Below are positions 45,870 through 57,800 of a stretch of 64,000 nucleotides of DNA, piece after piece. Origin of the DNA: Phalacrocorax aristotelis (lineage: Eukaryota; Chordata; Aves; Suliformes; Phalacrocoracidae); contig NC_134288.1 of the NCBI RefSeq assembly GCF_949628215.1, positions 9,927,682 through 9,991,681 on the forward strand, written 5' to 3'. The number at the start of each line of letters is the position of its first letter. Positions within the stretch are counted from its first letter, which is position 1. A program made the translations under genes and the position numbers. The notes under the pieces are model-generated. The model saw only the letters and a list, made by a program, of their open reading frames with translations, was not told the origin of the DNA and did no database searches.

Positions 45870-46886
45870 ATGCCCGTTGAGGCACTGCAAGCCAGCGACA
45901 CCATGAAGGGGGTGACGGTGACAGCGCCCTTCACCTCGGCCATGCCCATCCGCATCCTCCGCAAGGGCCCTGCATATTTCCGCCGGTGTGCTGAGCCAGG
46001 TGCCGGGAAGCCCAGTGCAGTGGAGAGGCTGGAGGCCGACAAGGCCAAGTATGTGAAGAGCCAGCGGGTAGCCAGCACCAAGCAGGAGCCAGTGAAGCCG
46101 CCACTGCTCAAGCAGCCCCTCTTCACGCCGGGTGTGCGCCGGGCTGCTCTCACCCCCAGCCGCAGGGCACTCCCGGGGCCACGCCGTGGCGAGGCTGGCA
46201 GCCCGAAGACTTCCCTTGACCTGGAGATCCTCAACAACCTCATCAACCTCTGCGACAGCCCCTTCCCCAAGGCAGAGAGCCCGCTGGGCCGGGAGTGCAA
46301 ATGGAGGACGGAGGCACCGGCAGCGCTGGGCGGCGGGGTGGAGAGTGCTGGCAAGCCACCAGAGAACTCTGCTGCTGCCAAGCCCCCCGGCAGCATGGCC
46401 GTGCGGAGGGTGGATGTCCATCCCTGCGGGGCTCCACAGGGCCTGGTGACACCAGTGCCTGCATCCCCCATCCCGGCCGGGCTGTCTGTGTCCCCGGCAC
46501 AGAGCTCGCCTTCCCGCCCTGAGAGCACCCGCCGGCAGCCCCTGCTGCATCGCTCCAAGTCGGACCTGAGCGACCGGCTCTCACGGGCCACTGCCGACCT
46601 GGAACGCTTCTTCAACTACTGCGGCCTCGACCCTGAGGAGGTGCAGGACATGGGTGCCGAGCGCTTCGCCCGTGCCAGCTCCGACATCGTGTCCCTCAAG
46701 TTTCACAGCGTGAGCACAGCCAGCTCGGAGGCCGGCCACTCGCCACCCAGCGCTGCCACGCCAGAGGGGCGGCCAGCTGAGCGCGTCCCCTATGGCATCT
46801 CCATCATCGAGCGCAACGCCCGTGTCATCAAGTGGCTGTATGGGCTGCGCCAGGCCAGGGAACCCCAGCAGGTCTCTGATGTGTAG
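45870..46886 (+). CDS. FAM110A: FAM110A, centrosome/spindle-associated protein
   Basis: A single coding exon encodes 338 aa. It starts [10 protein letters not shown], aligning with the human MPV start. A TTTTTGCAG acceptor at 45800 shows that the 5' UTR is spliced. Family blocks are visible: [20 protein letters not shown] (residues ~47-66), [77 protein letters not shown] and the C-terminal [20 protein letters not shown]. The protein is longer than I recall for human, with an extra segment after residue 10. FAM110 proteins are cytosolic and associate with centrosomes and mitotic spindle poles; no enzyme activity is known. FAM110A is divergent from SLC52A3 and convergent with ANGPT4. The open antisense frame across it is not a gene. 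Confidence 0.96.
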   Translation: MPVEALQASDTMKGVTVTAPFTSAMPIRILRKGPAYFRRCAEPGAGKPSAVERLEADKAKYVKSQRVASTKQEPVKPPLLKQPLFTPGVRRAALTPSRRALPGPRRGEAGSPKTSLDLEILNNLINLCDSPFPKAESPLGRECKWRTEAPAALGGGVESAGKPPENSAAAKPPGSMAVRRVDVHPCGAPQGLVTPVPASPIPAGLSVSPAQSSPSRPESTRRQPLLHRSKSDLSDRLSRATADLERFFNYCGLDPEEVQDMGAERFARASSDIVSLKFHSVSTASSEAGHSPPSAATPEGRPAERVPYGISIIERNARVIKWLYGLRQAREPQQVSDV

Positions 46887-47667
46887 CAGTGCTGTGGTGG
46901 TGGCGGGCACTGGGGATGGGTTGCTCGCAAACAGGCAGTGCTGGACAGGGAGGGAGCGCAGACTGTGCAGGAGCACAGGGACCTCTTGGTGGTGACAGAA
47001 CCCTTGAACTCAGCCCCCACCTTGCTTCCCTGCCCCCTGTGCCACAGTTGCAGTGGCAGAGCCCTGGTGTGATGGCCAGGCATCCTTCCTGCTGGCTCTG
47101 GCTCTCTCAGACCCACATGCTGGCACTGGAGAGCCAGGTTCCCATTAGCCTGTGGGAGAACAGAGGACACATGTCCCTGGGTGTGCGGCCGGTCCCCAAC
47201 ACCCTCCCCTCACCTGCTCCAGCAGAAGCCCATGTGTGGTTGGCCTGCCTGCACTGCCAGAAGCTCCTGCCTGCCCTGCTCCTCACCAGCACTCATGGGT
47301 GGGGGTAAGGGGCTGCTGGTCCCGCCCTGCATGGAGCAGGGACACAGCCCCGGGGGAAGGAGCTGCCCCCCTGCCATCTCCACTGAGAGGGCCACGATGC
47401 CTGGGGTGGAGGCTGTATCTTGGCAACTCCCATCTTAATGCTGGAGGTCTGGGAGAAGTGGGGTGCTTTGCACCCCAGGGCTGCATGTGTGTGTGTCTGT
47501 GAGCACTTGGATCCCCTCATGGGTGCCAGGGGGCACACAGATCTGGGCATGCTGGGCCCTCTTATTTATGAAGATGATGTTTACTGTGGTCTCTCTCTCA
47601 TTTCTACTGTTTTTCCTGATGTTTGATCTGGACAAAATTTAATAGTAACGACAATGCAGCTGTTTTT

Positions 47668-47673
47668 ATTAAA
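47668..47673 (+). terminator. FAM110A: FAM110A poly(A) signal ATTAAA
   Basis: ATTAAA follows a T-rich stretch about 780 bp past the stop, with a GT-rich segment after it. The 3' UTR is then about 46887-47690. Confidence 0.6.
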
Positions 47674-49179
47674 TCTATGTGCTTTGGAGGCTGTGCACAT
47701 TTCTGCCTCTCGAGGTGGTACAGGTTGGGATGGGGCAGGGGCCCTCCTGATACCCATGGCTCAGCAGGGTCTGGCAGTGCTGAGCAGCTGGGTGCCGGTG
47801 GGAGCGATGGGTACCATGCTGTGGTGTGCCAGCGCAGGGCCTGGCAGGCATAGCAGGGGCAGCGGTCGGGTCCAGCAGGTCCTGGCAGAGCCCCTGCCAG
47901 CGGGATTCCCCTCTGTGCCGCAGCCAGCACCGTGCTGACCATGCAGCCCTCCCCTGCCTCCTCGCTCTGCTCCGGCAAAGTGCCGTTGAGCTTGGCTGAG
48001 TCCCGGCTCCTCTGGGACTGCGAGGTGGGGGCGGTGATAGTGGAGACCTCCCAGGCAAGCTAGGGAGGTGCAAGGATGAAAGTCGGTGCAGGGAGTGCTT
48101 TGAAGATGAAAAGCACTTTTACGTTATCCCCAGGCGGCTTCATGCAGCACCATTGTCCCCAGGCACTGAGGATGCTGTCTGCACTGGTGAGGTCCTCCGG
48201 CTCCTCGTGATGCTAGTGCATCCCATGCGGGCAGGTGGCTTCTGGAAAGGTGGCACCACAGCCACCAGTGCCTGCACCCAGGGGACCCCACCTGGACACT
48301 GGCCCTGCCACTGCCTCCCTCCAGCTCTAGCTGTGGTTGTGGGGCTGTGGCTGCAAATGCCTCCACGCATGCATGGAACCAGCCTGCCTGCCATGGGCAC
48401 TGATTTGCAAATGGCACATGTGCAGTGGTGGTGATGGGCCAGGGACAAGGTCCAGCCACCTGCCCTAGGGCTGCGTGCTTCATTTTTGAAGGGGCCAGAG
48501 CTGCTGCCCCAGCCAGCTCTTTCCTCCGGCTCAGCCCCGGCTCAGCAGCTGCTGAATGGGGCAGCACCGGAGCTCCCCTTGACCAGGGCTTCCATCCAGC
48601 ACTTGAAGTCCATAGAAAAGCCCTCATGGGGATGAAAGATTTCCCATGCCAGCCCGGCTTCTGATGTGCCTGCCCAGAGCCACTGCCCAGGGTGCAGGAT
48701 CCATCCAGCTCCCACTGTGGGACTGGCAGGCCCGGCTGCCTGGGATGTGGCAGTCAGGATGCAGCGGGCAGGATGTGGGGATGGTGTCTGGCCTGTGAGT
48801 CAGGCTGACAAAGTGGTCTGGGGAGGAAGCACACACCCAAGGGATCCTTAATGACAGCATGTGGGGTGTCAGGTGCTTCCCCAGGGAGCTGGAAACCAGG
48901 GGGTGACAGGGACCCTGGGCATCTGCTCAGGAACAGGCTTTGCCCGTGGGGAAAGCTCTGCAGGAACTGGATCCCCGCTGGTGGCTGGGACCAGCTGTGC
49001 TGCTGGATTCCTCAGCCTGGCATGTCCACAGCTTAATATAATTTGCTGTTATTGCCAAGAGGGTGTGGGGGGCCCGCTGGGCACGGTGCCAAGTAGCCAG
49101 TGTGCTCCCCCAGGCACTGCCAGCCTTGGCCTAGTTCTTGCGTCCCGCAACCTGCATGCGTTGGACCTGCCATGGCTGT

Positions 49180-49310
49180 GTGGCCGTGTGCTCATGCGTG
49201 CACGCGCAATGGTGTGCATGTGTGTCCAAGTGTGCATGCGTGTGTGTGTGGGGATGTGTTTATGTGCACACGTTTGCGTGCATGCATGTGTACATGCAGA
49301 TGCACAGACA
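49180..49310. repeat. Degenerate alternating purine-pyrimidine (TG/CA) tract
   Basis: GTGCACGCGCA, GTGTGCATGTGTG and GCGTGCATGCATGTG runs dominate 130 bp. The tract resembles 19055-19330 in composition and motif order. Confidence 0.8.
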
Positions 49311-49904
49311 GGAGGAGCCGTGTTCCCCCGGCAGGAGTCTTCATCTGACCCTGCACTGGTGGGACCGCCTGCATGAAACCCTGGCACAGCTGTGGTGAGG
49401 TGACACGCACACACACCCCTCCTCCCTGGAATGCCCCCTTCGCATGTCCCTGCTGGGGACAGCAGGACAGCCCCAGCACTCTCTATCGTTTTCCCTGGCA
49501 GCTGTCTCTCAGCAGCTCCGGTTTCGGTGGGAAGCTGCAGCTGAGCCCTGTTATTTCAGTCTGTTATTTCTAGGGAGAAGGGACGGCTGGGGAGGGTGTC
49601 CATTGCCCTCACCCCTCCACGTGGGGTCTCCCATGGGTGCCCCATGTGCAGGCAGGAGCTGTGGGTAGGCAGGCGGGAGAAAGAGAAAACCGGAAGCACC
49701 CCAGTCTGGGGGGCCTGGCCCAACACCCCGGGGCAGGGGCTGCCCCCCGACCTGGCACGCAGCCCCTGGTCCAGGTGCAGCTGCACCGTGCCAGCCCATG
49801 GCAGGGCGCAAGGGGCCATGGGGAGTCTGGGGCGGGTCTGGGCCGGAACAGTTGCTGCCTGCAGTGCTGCTCGCTGCTACCAGGGCAAGGCTCCCGGGTG
49901 GCCC

Positions 49905-50020
49905 TCCCACCCTGTATTTTCTATTTTTTAATTATTCCACACAGCCCCACTGATGAGCATCTTCTGGAATTGCCAATTATGACATGTGCTTTAATCACTG
50001 TTAATTAGCAAATGCCTCAG
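49905..50020. promoter_or_regulatory. Candidate homeodomain-rich conserved element
   Basis: An abrupt AT-rich patch contains TTTTTAATTATTCC, CCAATTATGAC, TTTAATCACTG and GTTAATTAGC, that is, four TAAT/ATTA cores in 100 bp. It is nonrepetitive and noncoding. Confidence 0.4.
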
Positions 50021-50423
50021 GACGGCATTGAGGGCAAAGTGTCGGGAACCTCCTCGCTGCTGTGTGTGCAGCTGGTGCTGGTGCCAGCACCCTGCCAGTG
50101 GGTCCCCCTGTCCCAACAGGGAGGACAGTGTGTCCCTGCATCCCTTGCCCCACGCCAGGGCACTGGCCCTGTCCCCCAGGAGCTGCAGCGGGGTCCGGGG
50201 TTAGGTGGCAGCAAAACCCTGCCTGGGCCTGTTTTGGGGAGGAGGGCACTGGGGTGCCTGGGTGTCACAGAGGTAGCAGGACCCTGGCACCTGCCACTGC
50301 TGCTGCCAGTCCACAGGGCTTCCTGGCACCCAGTGGGACAGGTGACCTAGGGACCCAGTGGGGCACCCCAATCCCTGTCCCCCAGGGGTGAGGGTGCTGT
50401 GGGCAGCTGCCACCGGGCTGCAG

Positions 50424-50437
50424 GGGACCTCTAGTGG
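50424..50437 (-). promoter_or_regulatory. CTCF-like motif
   Basis: GGGACCTCTAGTGG matches the reverse CTCF core SYGCCMYCTRSTGG at 12 of 14 positions. It lies between the convergent FAM110A and ANGPT4 genes. Confidence 0.35.
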
Positions 50438-51839
50438 CAATGGGGCCGAGGGAAATGGAGACAGGGACTGCAGAGGAACAGGGACATCTGCAGAAGGGTG
50501 ACAGGGACAGGCCTGTGACCAGGTGTGACCAAGCCCTGCCCTCCCGTAGGCTCACCCATGCATGAAGTTGCCTCGGGCTCAGGGTCCCCTGGGAATGGCC
50601 GGGGTCTGTCTGTCCTACCCTGTCCCACAGCCCTTCTACCCACCCTTTTGTCCTGTTGCTGAAGCAGGGGGACTGGTGCCTGCCGTGGGGTGGTAGGATG
50701 CAGGGAACTCCCCCTGCCTGCTCCCACCCCACCAACTCTTGGAAAATAAATACCTCTTAGTGTAAAGATAAAAGTGCCTCCAGCCCAAGCTGCTGCAGGT
50801 CAGGGTGGGTGGGCACAGAGCCCTGGTGCTGCTGGCTGGAGACCCAGATGCTTTGCACTCCTCTCTTCCCAGGCTGCTCCCAGAAGTGCCCTCAGTGTGG
50901 GTTTGCCATCTCAATGCAACTGCGGGCAGGGGAGCTGGGGGTGCAGAGGGGTCTTGGCCCTTTTCCCCACTCCTCCCCATGTGTCTGACCCCACCATGCA
51001 TCCCCACTTCCCACTCTCCTTCCCTACCCCAGCTCAGACCCCCAGAAAAGCCACCCCTAACACCCTTCCCACCACCTTCACCTCCCACCTCCCCCCGCCC
51101 CCAGCCCCATCTTAAACTGCAGCCCTCTCCCCACCTGTGACTCCTTATCCCCATCCTGCCCATCCTGGGACTCTGCCAGTCCCCTGCCAGCACTGACACT
51201 CCCAGCACAGGGCTGTCAGCCATCCCAGCCGGGGAATGGTCCCGCAGGGTCCCCAAACACTCCCCCTGCTCCTCCCACCCACCCCCAGGGACTAGAAACG
51301 GCCAGGAGCAGTGCTTGTGCTGCTATGCGTGGGGACAGTGGCTTGGGCCATGCATACAGGAGGGGACAGCCCATGTCCCCCCTACATGGCCTCATCTGGG
51401 CAGGATGGGAAGGAGGGATGGTGCCGAGCACCTCCACTCACAGGAACCCCCATCCCCACCAGCTACCCTAATCCTATGGGGAAAGTGGGTGGAGGGGGCT
51501 TTGCAATGCCCTAAAACATAAAGAAAATGCAAAGTCCCTGCTGTGACTTGGAGCTGGGCAGGGGGTGCTGCAGGGAATTCTGGGGGGGTCTTGGACCCCC
51601 ATCCCTAGGCAAAGGAGGTGGTGTGAGGTTCTGGAGGCCCAGCTTCTTTCTGTGACGTGCAGGACCTCAGAGGATGGAATAAAAAAAAGAGTAAAAAATA
51701 ATAACTGGGGGAAAAGCTTCCCTGCAGCGGCTGGGAGGGCTCAGTCTCACCCAGCCATCCCTTCTCCCGGCCCCCTCCCGGCTCCCTCCCTCTATGCCAG
51801 GTTGGCACCGTTTGTGGTGCTGTTCCGGCTGCCAGTGTG

Positions 51840-54800
51840 CTAGAAGCTGGCGGGTCGTATCAGCATGCGGGTGCCCTTCAGAGAGTAGCTGGGTCCCTGG
51901 AAGTGGTGCCAGCGGATGCCGTTGAGCTTGCGGATGTTGTGCCGGGCTGGGTAGTAGATGCCGTTCAGGTTGGAGAGGCCACAAGCGTCAAACCACCAGC
52001 CTGCGAGGAGGGAACAGGGTAGGAGGGTGGCATCCTGGGTGGGCACCCATGGGTGCTGTGTGAGTGCTCCCTCCCGGCTTGCTCACCTCCTGACAGCATC
52101 TGGGCGCACTTGCAGAGGCAGTTGTCATTGTCGGCATCACGGGTGCTGAAGTGGGTGCCCTGCAGCGCCATGCCGCTCTGCTGCCCTGCTGTGCCGCTGT
52201 AGTCCTGCAGCGAGAGCCTGCCCCCCGGCCCAGCACAGCATGGCCATGGCCACCATCAGTGCTGGCTGGCTGCTGCTGGGGGGGTTCACACAGCCCCTCA
52301 GCCCTGCTTGGAGTGGGTCAAAGGCCATGGGATGCCGTGAGCTGAGCAAGGGCCAGCATGGGGGGATGCAGGCAGAGATCCTGCAGCTCCAGCTTGGCCT
52401 GGGTCTGATGGCTTGAAAGGGGTGTCCCTGAGGCTGGAGGTCATGCTATGCTGGTGGCAGAATAGACCCACCCTGAGGCCCCTCTGGTCGTCTTTGCTGG
52501 CGGTTGGCTTGGTGCATGCATGGGGTACATGGTGCAGGGGATCTCCAGGGTCTGGTCCCATCTCCAGCCCAGCACCAAAGCACCCAGCTGTGCTTGCCAC
52601 CCCTCCTGTCCATGGCCAGGCTGATGTTCCTGGGAGCATGCGCTGTCCTTGCAATCTGGCAGCAGGAGCACAGCAACCCTCCCCAGACATGGGTGTAGCA
52701 TCCTGGGGATGCCTGGCACTCCCAGGAATGCCCAGGCAGCTGCCGCTGTGTCACCCCCATTTGCCCAAGCATTGAGCCACGGGGCAAGCGTCCCAGCTGC
52801 CTGCTGGCACTGAGCCCAGCTGCTGGCTGGGATGGGAAATCCCACTGCCTTCATGCAATTTCTTGCATTAAAATCTGATTTGGGTTCTCAAGAGGCAAAG
52901 AAGGAGGAGTGGGTGGCACAGCAATGTCCCCAGCACCTGTGGAGAAGCTATGCCGAGCCATAATCCCACCAGGAAATCCCAGCAAAATCCCATGTGATCT
53001 GCACCCTCTGGGGCCACACGCCTCCCTGGCACACAGCAGCCAGCCCTTGCCCTTTGCCACCGCTGCCCGTGGGGCTCGGGGACAGCTGGAGGTAGGGAGG
53101 GCTGGGTAGCTGTCCCCATGGTGTCTCTCTCCTACCTGTAAAGTTGCCTCTCGCTTCCCAGATGGAATTTCCCATAGTGGGCATAGACCTGGCTGCCCTC
53201 CCAGTCCCGCAGCTCGATGCGCAGGGTGTAGGGTGCCTGGCTTGTCAGGAGGTGCACGGCCTCATTACCCAGCCAGTGCTCGCCTGCTGCGTCCCCGAAG
53301 CCCTGGGGGAGCAGGGGGGCTGGTGAATGTGGGGTGCCCAAGGTGCGCCCAGGGTTCACCCAGGGTGTACCCTTTCCCAGCTGCGTGCAGACCTGCTTGT
53401 ACTCCTTCCAGCTCCTCTGGAAGCTGAGGCTGCCGTTGGTGCGGAGCTGGATGACGGTCCAGCCCCCTCGGTCTGTCTCCATGTCGCAGTATGCCTGCAG
53501 TGGGGAGAGCTGGGATGAGCTGCAGGGTGGATGACGAGGGCTGGCTCGGGGTGAGCAGCCGGGTGCATCCCCCACAGACTGGGTAGCTCAGCCTGGGTGC
53601 TGCATGGGTGGTAGAGCTTGCCAAGGGGCTGGCAAGCATGTGTTGTGCCCAGTGCCTGGCTGGGGGGTTGTCTCCTGCCTCTGCGGCCATGGGCAGGGGG
53701 TGGGGCACAGTGCTCACAGGTAGGCTGTGGGGGTGCCTTTAAAATCAGTTTTATCCCCCCCACTTTTGGCCCCTCTGCAGGCCCTGGGGCACCTCAGCAC
53801 CATGGCCAGACGGTGTGGGGAGTACTGCCATGGCAGCAGGGGATGGGATGTGCCCATCCCACAGGGATACCCCCTGTAGTATGTGGCTAACACACCCAGT
53901 GCACACCACTGGCTGGCCCTGGGGTCAGCAGCACCCCAGGGTGCTGTGGTGGGACCTCTCTCCAGGCTGTGCTCACCTTTTTGGGCTCGCTGAGGTTGGT
54001 GATGTGGAGGGTGTAGACCCCACTGGCACGGATGCCCGCCCGGCGCACCTCGGCGCAGTCCTGGAAGAGCTGCTCCTGCCTGGGCAGTGGGCCTGCAGCA
54101 GAGGGAACGGTGAGGTGGCAGAAACCCCTCTGGTGCCACAGCCCTGCCTGGTTTTGTCACTCTTCCCCAGTCCCTTTGGATGCTTTTGTGCCCATAGATT
54201 ATTTTTCTTTCTTCCATGTCATCTCCCTGGGGCTGGGTGAAGTGGAAGCTGCGATGTAGCAGGGCCATTGCAAGGCTAAGCCTGGGGGTATGCCATGGGT
54301 GGGGACAGAGCTGGGACATGGACCCTCTCCTGGGGGCTTGGAGCTGCTCCTCAGGTGCAATCCAGGGCTCATTTTTGGGGCCCTCATTTTTGTTACCCAT
54401 GCCTGAGCTGAGCACAGGGGCCTTTCATCTTCATGGAGGGGACAAGGAGCTCTCCAGCTGCCTGCACCCTGCCTGCGCGCCCCATCTCACCTCTGCCCTG
54501 GGAGACAAGGCGCACCAGGCTCTGCACTGACTCGAGGAGCTGGAGCTGCTGATGCTGGAGCAGGCTGGTGTTGGCACTAGCGGCTAGCAGCGACTTCTCC
54601 AGCTCCTCAATGGTGCCACTCTGCCGGCTCACCAGGCGCTGCAGCTTCTCCTTCTCCGAGCGGGCCCCTGCGAGTTCCACCTGGTGCTTCGTCTCCATCT
54701 CCAGCACTCGCACCTCCAGGATGCTGAAAGGGGGAGGCAGCAGTGACGGGGAGGGGGGAACTGTGCCTGTGCTGAGCAGCTGGGCAGGGAGTGGGCAGCA

Positions 54801-57800
54801 GAGCAGACCCGGCTCCAGCTGCAGTGCCCCACCACATCTGCAGGGACCCAGAGCTGTCCCTGTCCCCTGCCATACCCACTGGATCGCACCCTGCCTGGCA
54901 CCTCTGGGATGTGCTTAGCTAGGGGGAATCAAAGCCCAAGGGGCTGTGCTGAAGCTGTGCAGTCTCCCAGGGACCCTATCCAGCCCTTGGAGGGATTCAA
55001 ATCCCACCAAAGTACAGTTGCACTCCTGGAGCAGGAGAGACTGGCCTGTCCCTGGGGTCCAGGGTCTGTGGGGGTCCCTGGGTCACCCCAGGCCCTACTT
55101 GTTCCTGTTCTGCAGCTTGTGGATCTCATTCGTCTGCAGCAGCAGCTGCTTCTCCAGCTTGGTGGTGGACAGGGAGTTCTCCTGCAGCTGCATCTCGATG
55201 CGTGATGTCTGGTTCAGCACCTGCCCCAGGAGTGGAGGGGAGCATCATTGTAAGCAACCAGGGCTACACCACGTCCTCAGTATCACCAGGCTTGCGGCTC
55301 CCCAGCACACAACCCCAGTACCTCTGCACACCAGTGCATTAAATCATGCATGACCTTGGGGAATTGACCCACTTTTAGCAACAGAGAAGTCGTGTCACCT
55401 GCCATGATCCTGGGGGCGGTGGGGACATAGGGACACGCATGCCATGTGCCCCAGCCACCCCCTACCTGGGCCTCCACGTCGGTGAGCTTGCGGCTCTGCT
55501 CGGCGCTCTGGTTGAGGAGGGTGCTGCCAATCTCCAGCATGGTGGCGGTTTGGTTCTGCACTGCCGTCTGCTGCAGCTGCACCATCTCCGGCTTCATGCT
55601 TGTCTGGATGTAGCTCTCCAGCTGCGGAAGAGAGTGGGGATGTGGTGGGTCATTCAAAGATGTCGCTGGATCCTCCCCCTTTGCCCTGGCTGAGTCTGAC
55701 AGTGCCTGGCACAGCCCCCAGGCACATCCCTGGCAGTATTTCAGCATAGCACAGCCCATCTCAGAGCCCTTTGCAGCTTATCGGGAGGACAGAGTGAGCT
55801 GCCCACAGGCTGCCCCTTTGGGCACTGGCTGCCAAGATTCCTGGGCTGCGGTGTCAGCTGGTTTCCTCTCGCCGGGACCTGACGCAGGCTTGTGTGTGCC
55901 CAGGTCTGCTGGCAAGCTGGGGTAGCTGCCTAGCTAAGGTGCCCTGTGCCAAGCAGCCGGGCAGGGAGCAGCTGACATCGGCATCAGCTGCCAGTCCCCA
56001 GCCATCAGTTTCCCAGGGCTGGTGACATGGACGGTGGGGGCCGCCATCAGCTGGGGAAGGTGGGTGTCCAGTGCCCGGTGCTGCCCCGCCACAGGGAAGC
56101 GCTCAGGGCTGGGAAGAAGCCGGCTGCTGACACAGCTGAGATGTCGCTTCCGCTTTCCCAGCCTGTGGGGGAGCTGCCTTTCCCAAAGGCTTTTCTATTT
56201 CTGACAGCCCTGCCATGAGGTTCCCATTCAGTCCCTCCCCGGGGCGATGGCCTCGGCAGGGGCATGGTCCCTCTGCAGGGGCCGTGGGGAGCGGAAGGGG
56301 CCGTGCTGCCGCCCACGCTGGGGAAGCAGCCCTGCGCTGGGCAGCCCCTGAGAGCTGGAGGGGACGGGGGCTGCCCAGCTGCTTCTACCCTATAGATCCC
56401 ATTGTCCCTGCCCTGCCCAAGTTGTGCTTCCTGCCCGACCACCTCCCAGCCGGTGCAGGCAGGGCCCCACATCCTCGTGTGTCTTTCAGGGTGGTGGACT
56501 AGGTGGGACTGCCTGTGGTGGGATGGTGCTCTCCTGGGTGGCATGGTGGGCAGGCAGTGGTGCTGGGATGCTCAGCACAGGAGTGGGGCTGGCAGTAGGC
56601 CAGGGCACAGGGCTCTGCTCTGCACTTGTTCGAGCATGATGAAATCTCCCTGGCAGCAGCAGGGCCCCATTTCCTCCTCCCCAGACCAAGGCAGTGGCGA
56701 AACTATCACCCCATCACGAGCACCCATGGTGGGCAAGAGGATCCCAGGGCTGGGCATCCTGGTCAGCACTGCCTGCACTCTGCTTCCCTGGGGATTTTCC
56801 CTCGCAGGAACATGCTCATGGGGAGGAAGCAGGGAAAGGTCGGAGAGCGGCGTCTGGAAAACATTTCCCTAAGCTGAGTGATTGCTGGAGAGTTTCCCTT
56901 TAACCACGTCGTTAATCTTGTTGCTTCACAGGGCTTGGGGAGGCCTTTTCTCCCTCTCAATCTTGTCTTTTTTTTTTTTTTTAAATAAACATATCTCTGA
57001 GCCCGAGGGCAGTACATACCCATGGAAAAGGTCAGGCTGGCAGAGGGAGAGCTGAGCACAGCCGGAGAAGGAGCCCAGGCTCCTGGCCCCAGGCCCAGCA
57101 GCTGCCTGGAAGCAGATGGGGCTGGAGAGGGGCACAGGGAACCCAAGTGGCACAGGCTTTTGTGCAGGCAGGGAAACCAGGATCATCCCCACTTTGCCAT
57201 ATGGGTGCTGAGGTGAGCTGAGCTCGCCTGGGCTTTAAGGGGTCCCACCAGCCTCATTCCTCACCAAGAAGGGCAGAGTGGCTGGGGGAGAACACCATGA
57301 TCCTTCAGGTCACCCCAAAATGCTGCCCTGAAGCAGAACGAGCCCTGGCCACCACCCTGTCCCGGTGCTGGGGACCCGTTGCCTGTGGCAGGATAGTCCT
57401 GTGCCACCTTCTTGCAGCTGCATTTGCCCCATCGCCATCCCCATCCAGCCCCAGCATTTCTAAGTATCCACCAAGCACAAGCTGGGGGGTCCCCAGGGCC
57501 AGAGGTGGGGGGAAGCCCCGTACACCCATGCCAGAATCAGCAGCACCAACCCCTGTGTCATGGGCACCCCAGAGCTGCCAACCTGCCACTGCCCTGCTGG
57601 GGACCCTCTCCCATCCTAAGCACCCCCCCAGACCAGGTGGCTCCATCAGATGTTTGTGTTTGAACTAAAATTAATTCCTCCTGAGATGGGAACAACGGGA
57701 TGGCAAGCAGAAGCTACATGCCCCCGTGTGCTGGCTCCTCACCGTGTCCCTGTCCCTCCCTGCCATGGCAGGGGCTGCACATGGGGAGGGTGGACTAGCA

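Larger units (their letters stand above)
47700..51839. other. Convergent FAM110A-ANGPT4 spacer including the ANGPT4 3' UTR
   Basis: No gene is supported. The ANGPT4 3' UTR starts at 51839 and runs leftward, but I see no clear AATAAA for it. An ATTAAA on the minus strand near 49937 is remote. The region holds a TG/CA tract, a homeodomain-rich AT block and a CTCF-like motif. Confidence 0.6.

Noticed and set aside
44970-46550. 526-codon antisense open frame across FAM110A
   Set aside because: It is the reverse of a real GC-rich coding exon. Stop depletion on the opposite strand explains it, and the peptide has no recognisable domain.
54393-54713. Stand-alone small coiled-coil protein
   Set aside because: It is ANGPT4 exon 4 (233 bp, exact splice borders) running into an intron.
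56960-56995. Processed pseudogene or SINE tail at the T15/AAATAAAC patch in ANGPT4 intron 1
   Set aside because: The A-run on the minus strand is not preceded by recognisable gene or SINE sequence, and no target-site duplication is evident.
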